From an uncultured Alphaproteobacteria bacterium (GTDB lineage: Bacteria > Pseudomonadota > Alphaproteobacteria > HIMB59): a DNA stretch of 64,000 bases. Both the position numbers and the translations under genes were made by a program. Positions 29,314 to 37,599 of this stretch are shown piece after piece. The stretch is taken from NCBI GenBank assembly GCA_902518505.1, contig CABYGG010000001.1:124001-188000 (forward strand). The letters are read 5' to 3'. Within the stretch, counting starts at the first letter, position 1. Every line of letters begins with the position of its first letter. The notes beneath the pieces are model-generated. The model had not been told where the DNA came from. It saw nothing but the letters and a program-made list of their open reading frames with translations, and did no database searches.

Positions 29314-29990
29314 AGAGCAATAAAGGATAAAAAGAAAAACAATCCTTTAATTGAGAAGAAACCCGTTTGGATACTTGAGAAGTGAGTCAAAAAGCTAAAA
29401 CTAGAAATGAGTTCTACTATTTCAATAGGTAAAATCCCAGTTATAAAATTAATCATAAGAGGAAACCCACTTATGGTAAAAAGAAATGAGACTAAAATAG
29501 ATAAAATAAAAGCAATTATTTGATTGTTAGTTAACGAAGAAAAGAAAATTCCAAGAGAGACATAAGCACCTGCCATGATAATAACACCAAGATATTGGCC
29601 AATAATTACAAGGTTATCAGGTTTTCCAAGATAATTTACTGTAATCCAAATAGGAAACGTCAAAACAACTGAGAATACAACAAAAGCCCAAGTTGCAAAA
29701 AATTTACTCAACACTATCTTCCACAAAGGAATTGGCAAAGTCATTAATAATTCAATAGTACCAAGTCTTTTTTCCTCGGACCAACTTTTCATAGTAACTG
29801 CAGAGACAAAGAAAATAAAAACCCATGGGATAAAACTAAAAAAAACTGTTAAGTCTGCAACTCCTGAGGAGAAAAACGAGCCAAAATAAAATGTCAAGGA
29901 CATAGAGGTCAAAATAAATATTGCAGTAAAAATATAGGCGACAGGAGTAATAAAATATAATTTAAGTTCTCTTTTAATTAGCGCCAACAT
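29271..29990 (-). CDS. ABC-2 type permease (GldF-like)
   Basis: 239 aa multi-TM; FVSAVTMKSWSEEKRLGTIELLMTLPI. Confidence 0.87.
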   Translation of the reverse strand: MLALIKRELKLYFITPVAYIFTAIFILTSMSLTFYFGSFFSSGVADLTVFFSFIPWVFIFFVSAVTMKSWSEEKRLGTIELLMTLPIPLWKIVLSKFFATWAFVVFSVVLTFPIWITVNYLGKPDNLVIIGQYLGVIIMAGAYVSLGIFFSSLTNNQIIAFILSILVSFLFTISGFPLMINFITGILPIEIVELISSFSFLTHFSSIQTGFFSIKGLFFFLSFIALWNYLTIIKFLNRD

Positions 29991-30691
29991 TAGCTTACTA
30001 ACTTTCTAAATTTTTCATCTAGAGATTTACCAATTTTTTTCTTAAGCTGTGCTGGAGTTCCCTCAAAGACTTTTTGTCCATCATTAATAATAAGACACTT
30101 ATTACAAACCTCTGGGACTTCATCAAGAATGTGTGTAGAAATTATAATTGCTTTCGTTTTAGATAATTTTTTAATTAATTTTCTTACTTCAAACTTTTGA
30201 AGGGGATCCAATCCATCAGTTGGCTCATCTAAGATCAGTAATTTGGGATTATGAATAAGAGCCTGTGCTATTCCAACACGTCTTTTAAAACCTTTTGATA
30301 AAGTTTCAATAGGAACATCTTTTACTTCATCTAATTGCAGATCATTAATTACTTTTTTTATTGCTACTTTTGAGTTTTTTATATTTCTTACCTGGCAAAC
30401 GTAGTCTAGGTAAAGATATGGTGAAAAGTCCAAATAAAGTGGAACACCTTCAGGTAAGTAGCCAATCATTGACTTTGTGTGAATGGGATCTATTTCAATG
30501 TCCTTATTGTTTATGATAACGTTTCCACTGTCAGATTTAAGATAACCTGTTATTACCCTCATGGAAGTTGTTTTGCCAGCACCATTAGGTCCAAGGAACC
30601 CCATCACATCACCAACTTTGACCTCAAAAGAGAGTTTATTAATGGCAGTAAAATCGCCAAAATTTTTAGAAATATCTATTACACTTAACAT
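29990..30691 (-). CDS. ABC transporter ATP-binding protein (GldA-like)
   Basis: GPNGAGKTTSMRVITGYL, LSKGFKRRVGIAQAL, LLILDEPTDGLDPLQ. Confidence 0.92.
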   Translation of the reverse strand: MLSVIDISKNFGDFTAINKLSFEVKVGDVMGFLGPNGAGKTTSMRVITGYLKSDSGNVIINNKDIEIDPIHTKSMIGYLPEGVPLYLDFSPYLYLDYVCQVRNIKNSKVAIKKVINDLQLDEVKDVPIETLSKGFKRRVGIAQALIHNPKLLILDEPTDGLDPLQKFEVRKLIKKLSKTKAIIISTHILDEVPEVCNKCLIINDGQKVFEGTPAQLKKKIGKSLDEKFRKLVS

Positions 30692-30764
30692 TTTTCATAT
30701 TATTTAGTTTAAAATCTTAATAATTCAAGATGATAAATTTACCATCTCTTATCAGATGAAGTTT

Positions 30765-31928
30765 TTACCATGCAGACCTATAAATATCAAAAGCATCTTT
30801 TTCAGATATTTCTCTTGGGTTATTGATTAGTAATCGGGTTTGTTTCATAGCATCTCTAGCCATTGTTTCGCATGCAGTTTCAGGGATGTCGAGATCTCTT
30901 AATCTTTGTTCTAAACCTAATTCACTTGATAGATCTGACAATTTTTCAATGAATTTTGAAGAAATATCTTGAGTGCTGGTGCTTGTATCAATATCTGGAA
31001 AAACAATCGGGGCTATTTCACTGTATAGTTTTGATGCATTTTGATCAGATATATTAAATCTTAAAACATATGGCAGGACAAGTGCGTTGGAAAGACCGTG
31101 AGGGACATGATAAGTGCCTCCAATCGGATATGCTAAAGCATGAACACCAGCAACTGGAGAGTTTCCAAAGGAGACACCTGCTAACATAGAGCCAACAAGC
31201 ATATTTGATCTTGCTTCAATATCCTTTCCGTTAATGACAGCTTGTCTTATAGAACTACCTAAAAGCTTCAATGCTTCCTTTGCAAGTGTTTGGGAGATCA
31301 AATTATTGTTCACACTTTTTGAAGCATAAGACTCTATCGCGTGGACCATTGCATCAATACCGGTAGCAGCAGTAATGTGAGGGGGAAGACCGAGTGTTAA
31401 TGATGGATCAAGAATTGCAAGGTCTGGAAGTATAATAGGAGAGGAGACTCCTTTTTTTTCTAAATCTTCTTGTGTGATAATAGAAATTGGAGTTACTTCA
31501 GAACCAGTACCAGAAGTTGTTGGGTAAAGTGCAAGAGGGAGCCTAGGCCCTTTAGCATTAGCCACTCCCCAAGCTTCATGAATATTTTCGTTTGAGCCAA
31601 TCAAAAGTGCAGTTAATTTCGATACGTCCATTGATGATCCACCACCAAATCCAATTACACCTGTTGCATCAAAATCTCTTCCCTGTTGTACACAACTCAT
31701 AAGTGTTTTTATAGATGGGTCAGCTTCAACATTATCAAAAATTAAAATTTCAGAGTATTTTTGAAGCTCAGTAATTGTTCTTTCGTGTAACCCAATTTTT
31801 ACTAAACCCGGATCAGTTACAAATAGTATTTTGTTACCAAGTTTTTTAGAAACTTCTTCTGCTGTGCCTATTGAATAGTCACTTCCAAATCTTATTCCAG
31901 GAGTAGTGTTGAATTGAAACGCTTTCAC
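30765..31928 (-). CDS. Iron-containing alcohol dehydrogenase
   Basis: GVIGFGGGSSMDVSKL, TTSGTGSEVTPISII, GIDAMVHAIESYAS, GVHALAYPIGGTYHVPHGLSNAL. Confidence 0.92.
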   Translation of the reverse strand: MKAFQFNTTPGIRFGSDYSIGTAEEVSKKLGNKILFVTDPGLVKIGLHERTITELQKYSEILIFDNVEADPSIKTLMSCVQQGRDFDATGVIGFGGGSSMDVSKLTALLIGSNENIHEAWGVANAKGPRLPLALYPTTSGTGSEVTPISIITQEDLEKKGVSSPIILPDLAILDPSLTLGLPPHITAATGIDAMVHAIESYASKSVNNNLISQTLAKEALKLLGSSIRQAVINGKDIEARSNMLVGSMLAGVSFGNSPVAGVHALAYPIGGTYHVPHGLSNALVLPYVLRFNISDQNASKLYSEIAPIVFPDIDTSTSTQDISSKFIEKLSDLSSELGLEQRLRDLDIPETACETMARDAMKQTRLLINNPREISEKDAFDIYRSAW

Positions 31929-32057
31929 GATAGCAATATAGATGATATGAGGTTTATTTCCTATATAATTTTACCAAACCTATTCTAAGTACCTATCAAC
32001 CCACAACTTTTTTTTAATAAGGCTTTCTTAAGAGTTTTTTATTTTTATACTTGAACT

Positions 32058-32696
32058 GTGTCTAAGGTTATTACCATCGCTCAACAAAAAGGAGGCTCTG
32101 GAAAAACCACTATAGCTGCAAATTTAGCTGCTGTTTATTCTTTAAAAAATAATTTATCCACGACATTACTCGACACAGACCCTCAAGGCAGTTTAGGTAA
32201 GTGGTTTATTACCAGAAATGAAAAACTTAAAAATAAAAACATGATTCAGTTTAAAACAGCAAGCCTCTGGGGCGCACAGTATGAGGCAAAAACGCTTAAA
32301 GAAAAATCTGATTTAGTAATAATTGATACTCCTCCCAAAATTGACGCTGATGGAAGACCAGCAATTGAAATAGCTGACCTTGTCATTATACCGATATCTC
32401 CCTCTCAAGTGGATTTTTGGGCCACGGAGTCCATAATTGAATTAGCGAAAAGAGAAAAAAGAGAGATATTAATACTAATTAATAGAGCAAATGCAAAATC
32501 TAAACTTATTCAAGAAGCACATAAATTTGTTAATAAAATGAATGTTAAAAAAGCAAAGACGATTTTGGGTAATAGACAAATATTTGTATCAACTATGGGA
32601 TTAGGGTTAACAGTAGTAGAAAAACAAAGAACTGGAAAAGGGTGTTTAGAAATGTTGGCTCTAGCAAAAGAGATACAGTCATTCTTGAAATTTTAA
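32058..32696 (+). CDS. ParA family ATPase
   Basis: Deviant Walker A QQKGGSGKTTIAANLA; LLDTDPQGSLGKW; no ParB alongside. Confidence 0.88.
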   Translation: MSKVITIAQQKGGSGKTTIAANLAAVYSLKNNLSTTLLDTDPQGSLGKWFITRNEKLKNKNMIQFKTASLWGAQYEAKTLKEKSDLVIIDTPPKIDADGRPAIEIADLVIIPISPSQVDFWATESIIELAKREKREILILINRANAKSKLIQEAHKFVNKMNVKKAKTILGNRQIFVSTMGLGLTVVEKQRTGKGCLEMLALAKEIQSFLKF

Positions 32697-32711
32697 ATTT
32701 TAATAAATTAT

Positions 32712-33161
32712 ATGAATGAAGAAATAGATAATGAACAACTCCATGACATATGCTCAAGATTATTGAAAGGTTTTATTAATTGGATTGAAATAAATGATAG
32801 CAAAGAAAAAGCATCAATTCTCGATAATGCATTCCAATTTAAAATATCTATCCTAGAACAAGATAAATCAACACTTCAAAAAAAATACTTTATATCACCA
32901 CAGAATTTATCAAAAAAAGAAGCTGATGTTCTCTTACTACAGTGGAAAGATACTTTTTCCACATTAGTTAATTCAAATGTCGATAGACTATCAAAGGACT
33001 CTTTTAAGATATGGTTTTTAAGCTTAGCATCATATTCGATCCCAGAATTAGAAAAGGATGCAAACGAACTATGGTCAAAACTTTTAGAGGGTGTTGAATA
33101 TTGTCATAAATTTTCTATCAAAGATGTTCCATATCCGCTCAACACTATTTTAAAGAACTAA
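32712..33161 (+). CDS. Hypothetical protein downstream of ParA
   Basis: 149 aa; 15 bp after the parA-like gene, same strand; no family recognised. Confidence 0.6.
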   Translation: MNEEIDNEQLHDICSRLLKGFINWIEINDSKEKASILDNAFQFKISILEQDKSTLQKKYFISPQNLSKKEADVLLLQWKDTFSTLVNSNVDRLSKDSFKIWFLSLASYSIPELEKDANELWSKLLEGVEYCHKFSIKDVPYPLNTILKN

Positions 33162-33165
33162 ATCA

Positions 33166-33768
33166 ATGTTAAAATTCCTTATGTTTAAGACATTATTCAC
33201 GGTAAGCATGTTTTTTTGTTTGAATGCACAATCAATTGAGCTTTTTGGTTATAAATTGTATGAGGACATTCTTAGGTATGAAAATGATGGTAGAATAAAA
33301 TTAAAGAAAGGTAATATTGAGAGCATTTCTATTAAAGAGGACAACGTCTTGATAGCAAACAAATATCTTAATGAATACACATTAAAATCAACAAAAACAG
33401 GAAATATTTACGAAATTCACGGCTCAAATAATCAATTGCAACTCAGTCCTGTTGAGTGCCTTGACATTCAAGATAGCTTTATTAATTCATTTCAAAAGAA
33501 AAACACCGAATTATTTCAAACTGAAGTTAAACAATTTCCAAATAAACTTAAAAGTAAAACAACTTGGGAAATTTATCTTAGCAATAAATCTAATAGTAGT
33601 GAGTTAATTTTCTCAGTTACTTGTGATTATAGCTTTAATAATAGGAGAATGGATATAATTTTAACTGATAGTGCTTATTTGAGTAATGAAAATTCGAACT
33701 ATGAAAATTTACTTGATGAAAATAAAGAAAATATTTCAAAAGAAGAAATTGATACTAGTGGAATTTAG
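33166..33768 (+). CDS. Hypothetical secreted protein
   Basis: 200 aa; signal-peptide-like N-terminus MLKFLMFKTLFTVSMFFCLNAQS. Confidence 0.55.
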   Translation: MLKFLMFKTLFTVSMFFCLNAQSIELFGYKLYEDILRYENDGRIKLKKGNIESISIKEDNVLIANKYLNEYTLKSTKTGNIYEIHGSNNQLQLSPVECLDIQDSFINSFQKKNTELFQTEVKQFPNKLKSKTTWEIYLSNKSNSSELIFSVTCDYSFNNRRMDIILTDSAYLSNENSNYENLLDENKENISKEEIDTSGI

Positions 33769-33982
33769 TAACTAGAGATAACATATTAATAATTATATAA
33801 GACTTTATTTCTGATTTCAGTTGATCATAGGTTTCAGGTAATTTATCACTAAGCTGGAAAGCAAAGTCTATAATTTCATAAGCTTCATCTTTACTCATAT
33901 AAATCTCATTACATAAGTCATGGGCAAGTTTTTCTCTTATTAATATTAAAGAAGCTAATGATCTCTTTTGTTTTTTTTTCAA
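33755..33982 (-). CDS. Small hypothetical protein
   Basis: 75 aa, TTG start just after the 33984-34532 stop; soluble, non-repetitive composition. Confidence 0.4.
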   Translation of the reverse strand: MKKKQKRSLASLILIREKLAHDLCNEIYMSKDEAYEIIDFAFQLSDKLPETYDQLKSEIKSYIIINMLSLVTKFH

Positions 33983-33983
33983 A

Positions 33984-34532
33984 CTATTTTTTTGTTGGTT
34001 TCTTAAGTTTCATTCCGGTTCCTCCAAGTTGCATGCCACCAGAACCTTTACACAAACTTTTCTTTTCTTTATCACACTTTTCTATCTTCTTCTCTTTTTT
34101 CTCTTCTTTTTTGACAACCTCTTTTTCTTCTTTCTTTTCTTCTGATTTTACTTCCTGATTTACAATTTTTGTATCTGAGGAAGGCTCAACATTTTGAACT
34201 GTGTTGACAGATCCAACCTGAATATTAGAGAGCATTTCTAATATTTGATCTTGTTTTGATAGTTTATCTTTCTGTTTTGCCTTCCAAGATTTTGGTAGTT
34301 TTAAATCGATACAACTCTCAGAACCACAAAAAAGGACATCCCCAGTTTCATTATCAAATAAAAAACCTCCGCAATTTTCAACACCTTTTTGAGTACAATT
34401 TGGGATATGCATCTCATACTCTGCATTCAAATTCATCGATAATAATGGCAAACTTAGAAGAAGTACAAAAATATATCTCATCAACTTATAATGTATCATT
34501 TGTAGAAAAAATTTTCTAAATCTTTTATTCAT
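33984..34532 (-). CDS. Hypothetical protein with Lys/Glu-rich tail
   Basis: 182 aa; hydrophobic N-terminal segment, CTQKGVENCGGFLFDNETGDVLFCGSESCIDLKLPKSWKAKQKDKLSKQDQI then EEKKEEKEVVKKEEKKEKK. Confidence 0.6.
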   Translation of the reverse strand: MNKRFRKFFLQMIHYKLMRYIFVLLLSLPLLSMNLNAEYEMHIPNCTQKGVENCGGFLFDNETGDVLFCGSESCIDLKLPKSWKAKQKDKLSKQDQILEMLSNIQVGSVNTVQNVEPSSDTKIVNQEVKSEEKKEEKEVVKKEEKKEKKIEKCDKEKKSLCKGSGGMQLGGTGMKLKKPTKK

Positions 34533-35139
34533 ACTTAAAACTCTCTCCAGGTAATGTTGATTTCATAAAATCATTCTTGGTAATATTTTCTAACCATTTT
34601 TTTAATTTAATATTATTGTCTCCCCAGGCATCAGTAAATCTAAAAGATGTATAGTCTAATGCACAGGCAACAGATATTTGATCAATCGTTAACTTGTCAG
34701 TCACGAACTCATCATATTTTCTTTCAATCCAATCAATGGATCTTAAAATTTTTTTCTCATATCGCTCTATAGATTTATGTCTTTGCTCTAATTCTGGTAT
34801 AGCTGACATTTCTATATAACGATTAACTGCATTTTCCATAATTCCATTTGAAACACTTATCATTGTCATACTTTCCCAATAACGATTTTTTGGATATATA
34901 GAGTCTTTTTTTGAAATACTATCAAAGTACAAACAAATATTATCACTGTCTGTGATCGTTTTATCACCAACTATTAAAGTAGGAACTTGTCTTAATGGAT
35001 TAAATTCATCTAGAAATCTTGATTTATAAATATTTATCTTTTCTTCTTTATGAGCAACGTCTAATACAAGAGCAGATACTTTACATTTTCTTCCAAAAGG
35101 AGAAGTAGGCCCATTATATAAAAGTGGAGTATCTGCCAT
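34525..35139 (-). CDS. Glutathione S-transferase family protein
   Basis: LLYNGPTSPFGRKCKVSALVLDVAHKEEKINIYKS; FNPLRQVPTLIVGDKTITDSDNICLYFD. Confidence 0.85.
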   Translation of the reverse strand: MADTPLLYNGPTSPFGRKCKVSALVLDVAHKEEKINIYKSRFLDEFNPLRQVPTLIVGDKTITDSDNICLYFDSISKKDSIYPKNRYWESMTMISVSNGIMENAVNRYIEMSAIPELEQRHKSIERYEKKILRSIDWIERKYDEFVTDKLTIDQISVACALDYTSFRFTDAWGDNNIKLKKWLENITKNDFMKSTLPGESFKYE

Positions 35140-35373
35140 TTAATCTATTATTATAGCAATAGTGCCAGGGCTTACGCCCTCTTGGTCATTCCTAATGTTA
35201 ATTTGTGTTATCGTTCCACTAACTGGAGCGTTATGATTGACCTCTGATTTCATAACTTCCATAATAAATAATATATCCCCCTCACTTACCTCATCACCAA
35301 CTTCAACTAAAACTTTCCATATGTTACCTGGAACTGACGTTAAAACTTCTGTAGACATATTATTAGATGACAC
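35140..35373 (-). CDS. Biotin carboxyl carrier-type (biotinyl domain) protein
   Basis: 77 aa; VEVGDEVSEGDILFIMEVMKSEVNHNAPVSGTI. Confidence 0.85.
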   Translation of the reverse strand: MSSNNMSTEVLTSVPGNIWKVLVEVGDEVSEGDILFIMEVMKSEVNHNAPVSGTITQINIRNDQEGVSPGTIAIIID

Positions 35374-36331
35374 TTCCCATTGAGCAGATGGAGGTTTGTT
35401 CAGATCTCATTTCCTGTGCCTCTTGCACACTTATTTCTTTAAACTTAAATTTTTCATTTGGTTTAGCTTGTCCTAATTTCCAAAAAGAGGCTGATGGAAC
35501 AGTAAAAGGTACAATAAACCCACCCATACTAGGCCCATCATTTACGAGTATTATTGGCGTTTGACCCGCCAAATTAATACCACCAATTGGGTAACCCTGA
35601 TCTATTATATTTGAGGGTTCATAGCCATGTTCAGGAGATTTATTTGTAGCTTTTTCGGTAAAACTTAAAGTGGGTCCATCCAACCTAAATCCAGTACGAT
35701 CACTTCTTGCTTGAAGTTTCCACTCTGCTTTTAGAAAAGTGTCATATCCTTCATCGTCAAGCCAATCATCATTTGGTCCCCGAACAACCTCAATTTCCCA
35801 AATACCACTATTGCTAATCTCTGGAATTGAGTCAGTTCTAATTTTTCTGCCGATCTTCCCATTTGCTTGACCTAAAGGAATTCTTTGACCGTCTTTCAAA
35901 GCATGACCATCAATGCCACCAACACCTGCTTTGTGAAAAGTTGATTGAGAGTTTAGCCATTTTTCTGACTCAATGCCACCAGCAAAAGACACATAAGATC
36001 TTGCACCAGATACTGTAAAACCCATTTCAAGAGTTTGTCCAGATTTTATTAAAACACTCTCCCACATAGGAATAGAATTACCATTTATTTTGGGTTGCAT
36101 ATCCGCACCACAGACTGCAATGACGTGATCTTTTTCAAATTTTAAAGTTGGACCAGTGTACTGACACTCAAGTGCTGCAAAACTCTCCTCATTACCTACA
36201 AGTAAATTGGCAAGTCGAAAAGACCAACTATCCATTGGCCCTGAGGGAGGAAACCCTTGGTTAAGATAACCGACTCTCCCAGGATAATCTTGCACTGATG
36301 TTTCTAGTCCTTGTTTAATAACTTCAAACAT
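35363..36331 (-). CDS. pxpC: 5-oxoprolinase subunit C / biotin-dependent carboxyltransferase (KipA) family
   Basis: TSVQDYPGRVGYLNQGFPPSGPMDSWSFRLANLLVGN; PIILVNDGPSMGGFIVPFTVPSASFWKLGQ. Confidence 0.87.
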   Translation of the reverse strand: MFEVIKQGLETSVQDYPGRVGYLNQGFPPSGPMDSWSFRLANLLVGNEESFAALECQYTGPTLKFEKDHVIAVCGADMQPKINGNSIPMWESVLIKSGQTLEMGFTVSGARSYVSFAGGIESEKWLNSQSTFHKAGVGGIDGHALKDGQRIPLGQANGKIGRKIRTDSIPEISNSGIWEIEVVRGPNDDWLDDEGYDTFLKAEWKLQARSDRTGFRLDGPTLSFTEKATNKSPEHGYEPSNIIDQGYPIGGINLAGQTPIILVNDGPSMGGFIVPFTVPSASFWKLGQAKPNEKFKFKEISVQEAQEMRSEQTSICSMGSVI

Positions 36332-37594
36332 TTAAAACTTCTTATTGTAATCTAGTTTAGACAACCAGTTTTTATATTTTTTGATGGAAAATTTATGTTC
36401 TTCAATTAAATCATATCGATATGATTTATCTTCAACTTTTTTTTCAATCATTTCAAACTCATCATAATCACAAGGCACAAATTTAATTCTATCTCCTGGC
36501 CTAAATAGACAAATACTATCTTTGAAAACATCAAAATTTTTGTCAGGATCCCAAATGGGAACAGGGGTTCTTCCAAAAATTTGATAACCTCCAGGTAGCC
36601 TATCAGGATAAATAGCTGTGGACGATCCCCCCATACCCACGGTTCCTTTTGGTGTCCATGTTCTAGGTGGGTTATACTTTGGAGCGGTTAATTTGCACCT
36701 AGGGTCAAGCGGCATTGTAAATGGTAAACCAGGCCAAAAACCGAGCGAAGCCACCCAATACTCAGTTCCAGAGTGAACTCTGACAAAATGATTAACGTCA
36801 TCTAATTGGTTTAATTCTGTAATGAACTCAGGATCTGGCTTTTTCATTGTGATTTTAGCTATATAGTCTTCAATTGCCTCTTTTGTCCATTTGTCAAGAT
36901 AGACAGTCGGGAAATGAAAAAGTCTGCTATTTACAACAGTATCGTCATTATCTTTCATATCTTTAAGCAATGATTTCAATTCATTAATTAAATCTTGATA
37001 GCCGATATCATCTGGATTGTAGTGAACTATCATTGAGGCAAAACATGGGAGTGTTTCGTAAACTCCCTTTATATTTGCTGTCTTAATTAAGTTTGATAGC
37101 CCCTGAGCTTTAAAGTTCAATTCTAAATTCATCACATTACCAAATTCTATTAATAAATACTTATCACCACCTGGTAAAAACTTTGGCTCAGGGTAAATTC
37201 CCTGAAATATCTCTGAGGTTTTATCTTTTGTATTCTTTGAAACTAAATTGGGATAAGTGCCATCCTCGTTTATATGTTTTTTTACAGAAAGTTTATTTAC
37301 ATTTAATTTAGGTTGAGAAATATTATGAGGATACATATTTTTGAAACTAGCATAATCGTCAATATCAAGTTGAGAGAATAAAATATCATTAAGTTTTTTT
37401 GATTTATCTTGAGATAAATGACTCTCTAAATTTTCAAATTTTGAAATCTCGTGATTTAAATAATTAAATTTTATATTATTGTTTTCTTGTTGCGATGATC
37501 CTATCTTATTTTTTTTTAATAACTCATCTTTAGGATTGGTTAAATCTATTTTATCAAATAAATCTAAATCTGTATTTTTATATTCTTGAACCAT
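36332..37594 (-). CDS. pxpB: 5-oxoprolinase subunit B (KipI) family with ~130-aa N-terminal extension
   Basis: C-terminal part GDKYLLIEFGNVMNLELNFKAQGLSNLIK...ASLGFWPGLPFTMPLDPRCKLTAPKYNPPRTWTPKGTVGMGGSSTAIYPDRLPGGYQIFGRTP; N-terminus is Lys/Asn-rich. Confidence 0.85.
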   Translation of the reverse strand: MVQEYKNTDLDLFDKIDLTNPKDELLKKNKIGSSQQENNNIKFNYLNHEISKFENLESHLSQDKSKKLNDILFSQLDIDDYASFKNMYPHNISQPKLNVNKLSVKKHINEDGTYPNLVSKNTKDKTSEIFQGIYPEPKFLPGGDKYLLIEFGNVMNLELNFKAQGLSNLIKTANIKGVYETLPCFASMIVHYNPDDIGYQDLINELKSLLKDMKDNDDTVVNSRLFHFPTVYLDKWTKEAIEDYIAKITMKKPDPEFITELNQLDDVNHFVRVHSGTEYWVASLGFWPGLPFTMPLDPRCKLTAPKYNPPRTWTPKGTVGMGGSSTAIYPDRLPGGYQIFGRTPVPIWDPDKNFDVFKDSICLFRPGDRIKFVPCDYDEFEMIEKKVEDKSYRYDLIEEHKFSIKKYKNWLSKLDYNKKF

Positions 37595-37599
37595 TGAAT

